Shown: piece by piece, positions 62,749 through 64,000 of the stretch | How positions within the stretch are numbered: the stretch's first letter is position 1 | How the letters are laid out: each line of letters begins with the position of its first letter | Assembly (NCBI GenBank): GCA_902566635.1 | Contig: CACFJP010000001.1 | Location: 1 to 64,000 of the forward strand | Length of the DNA stretch: 64,000 nt | Reading direction: 5' to 3' | DNA from: an uncultured Bacteroidota bacterium | GTDB lineage: Bacteria; Bacteroidota; Bacteroidia; Flavobacteriales; Flavobacteriaceae | Made by a program: the position numbers and the translations under genes | The notes under the pieces: model-generated | The model's input: only the letters and a program-made list of their open reading frames with translations | Database searches by the model: none | What the model was told of the DNA's origin: nothing

Positions 62749-63965
62749 AAGAGATCAGACTAAGTCATATATCTGGCTCTGTTGTAGGAAAAATTCAAGT
62801 TACAGGTTCAAAAAGTGAATCGAATCGGATGTTGCTTTTGCAAGCATTTTTTCCTCAAATTGAACTTATAAACCTGTCCAATTCTGACGATACAGTTGCG
62901 ATGAAGTATGGCCTTGAAACTGATGATACTTTGGTGGATATTGGTCATGCTGGCAGCACGATGCGTTTTTTGACAGCTTATTTTTCTTCAATAGAAAACC
63001 AAGAAAAAACCTTAACAGGCTCCCAGCGTATGCAAGAACGTCCATTAGGGATATTAGTCGATGCGCTACGACAGCTCGGAGCCGATATCACCTACCTCAA
63101 AAATGAGGGATACCCACCTTTATTGATCAGAGGGAAAAAACTTTATGCCGATGAGATTCGTCTTTCAGCAGATATCAGTAGTCAATACATAACAGCATTG
63201 ATGCTCATTGCACCACGCTTGGCAGGTGGATTGCGCCTTCATTTACAAGGAAAGATAACCTCAGTTCCCTACATAAAAATGACCCAGTCTTTATTGCATG
63301 ACATAGGTATTGAAGCTAGCTTTTCTGGCCAGACCATAGAGGTTTCTCCAAAAATAGACATTGCTGCTGCGACCCATGCTGTTGAGTCAGACTGGAGTTC
63401 TGCGTCCTATTATTTTGGTATCGCAGCTCTCGCAAAAGAGGCAGATATTCGTTTGTCGACCTACAAAAAAAACAGTTTGCAAGGGGATCGCGTGTTAATG
63501 AATATATACGAGCAGTTGGGGGTACAATCTTCGATTGAAAACAATACACTTCATTTGCAAAAGCAGGCCCTGCAATCCACTTTCATACAATTGGACCTTT
63601 CCAACGCCCCAGATATCGCTCAAACGATAGTCGTGAGTTGTTATGGGCTAGGCATAGCTTGTGATATCACGGGCTTACATACCTTGAAAATTAAAGAAAC
63701 GGATCGCTTGGTTGCCTTGCAAAACGAATTGACAAAATTGGGAGCAAAAATCAAGATCACAGACCATAGTTTACAACTTCAAAGGCGCAACAATCCAATT
63801 CGGCCAAATGTTTTGATCGAAACCTATCATGATCATCGCATGGCGATGGCTTTTGCACCACTGGCATTGTTGGTGCCCATTCGGATTCAAGACGCTGATG
63901 TGGTAACAAAATCGTATCCAGAATTTTGGAAAGATTTAGAGATGAATGGGTTTTTGTTAGGGTGA
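62745..63965 (+). CDS. aroA: 3-phosphoshikimate 1-carboxyvinyltransferase (EPSP synthase)
   Basis: Sixth step of the shikimate pathway, 406 residues. Motifs: VTGSKSESNRMLLLQAFF (PEP/shikimate site), IGHAGSTMRFLTAYF in place of the common NAGTAxR loop, GSQRMQERPLGILVDALR, DISSQYITALMLIA, ESDWSSASYYFGIAAL, KIKETDRLVALQNELTKLG and TYHDHRMAMAFAPLAL. It completes the aromatic genes found 3 kb upstream and is coupled to the MazG-like gene. Confidence 0.96.
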   Translation: MKEIRLSHISGSVVGKIQVTGSKSESNRMLLLQAFFPQIELINLSNSDDTVAMKYGLETDDTLVDIGHAGSTMRFLTAYFSSIENQEKTLTGSQRMQERPLGILVDALRQLGADITYLKNEGYPPLLIRGKKLYADEIRLSADISSQYITALMLIAPRLAGGLRLHLQGKITSVPYIKMTQSLLHDIGIEASFSGQTIEVSPKIDIAAATHAVESDWSSASYYFGIAALAKEADIRLSTYKKNSLQGDRVLMNIYEQLGVQSSIENNTLHLQKQALQSTFIQLDLSNAPDIAQTIVVSCYGLGIACDITGLHTLKIKETDRLVALQNELTKLGAKIKITDHSLQLQRRNNPIRPNVLIETYHDHRMAMAFAPLALLVPIRIQDADVVTKSYPEFWKDLEMNGFLLG

Positions 63966-64000
63966 TTGAGCAAAAACATGCCCAATAACTTGACAACCCC

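Overview
The window is a gene-dense stretch of a Bacteroidota chromosome, most likely class Flavobacteriia. The evidence is: gliding and type IX secretion genes (gldE, gldD) beside mutY and ssb; a secreted protein with a type IX C-terminal sorting domain; two TonB-dependent receptors; Bacteroidota-typical families (DUF3098, DUF3127, DUF4301, DUF6588, 2TM domain); starts preceded by A-rich sequence rather than Shine-Dalgarno sites; and repeated promoter cores of the form TAnnTTTG. No rRNA, tRNA, CRISPR array, insertion sequence or prophage is visible. No gap between genes exceeds 300 bases.

Layout. 1-6500: end of the ATP synthase operon (atpD, atpC), a BtuB-like receptor, recX, then HU, a 30-residue basic protein and RNase G on the minus strand. 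6.5-10.4 kb: mutY-ssb-gldE-gldD and a convergent heavy-metal-binding lipoprotein. 10.4-17.1 kb: EamA transporter, an M16 peptidase with an extra C-terminal domain, rplU-rpmA (L21 carries an added Rho-N/SAP-like domain) and ahcY. 17.1-23.4 kb: a vitamin uptake cluster (phosphopantetheinyl transferase, thiamine-binding protein, PnuC/PnuT transporter, NadR-like kinase, DUF4301), then a TPP riboswitch driving a TonB receptor and a convergent Rieske-like lipoprotein that lacks its ligand histidines. 23.4-29.8 kb: greA with a terminator-like hairpin at the start of its transcript, HIT protein, orphan histidine kinase, DUF3127, aat, and the ftsX-DUF3098-uppP-truB-tag operon. 29.8-37.4 kb: leuS, SemiSWEET, a zinc peptidase, a frameshifted Lrp/AsnC pseudogene, waaA, a DegT aminotransferase and a nitroreductase. 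37.4-43.8 kb (minus): etfB-etfA-bifunctional nuclease-nupC-thyA-[2TM-DHFR fusion]-fabD. 43.9-48 kb: pdhB, a K+-type membrane pyrophosphatase and a deoxynucleoside kinase.

49.2-53.3 kb is a methionine/SAM operon (metK, O-acetylhomoserine sulfhydrylase, metX-like acyltransferase, OsmC) behind a SAM-II-type riboswitch with a start-site hairpin. 54.2-59.7 kb is the aromatic amino acid operon (pheA, aminotransferase, tyrA, DAHP synthase-chorismate mutase, then rsgA and dtd). It is preceded by what looks like a complete ribosome-mediated attenuator: a 21-codon leader peptide rich in Tyr/Phe codons, mutually exclusive antiterminator and terminator hairpins, and a nine-T tract. mazG and aroA at the right end probably belong to the same ancestral gene string; an AT-rich accessory segment (a type IX-secreted protein and an arylsulfotransferase-like lipoprotein) separates them from dtd.

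The observations most worth following are the pheA attenuator, the fusion of a 2TM membrane domain to dihydrofolate reductase, the greA leader hairpin, the degenerate Rieske lipoprotein, the 30-residue basic protein, the 26-base palindrome at the etfB promoter, and the two-frameshift Lrp pseudogene. Everything is read by eye from sequence; no database search was run.
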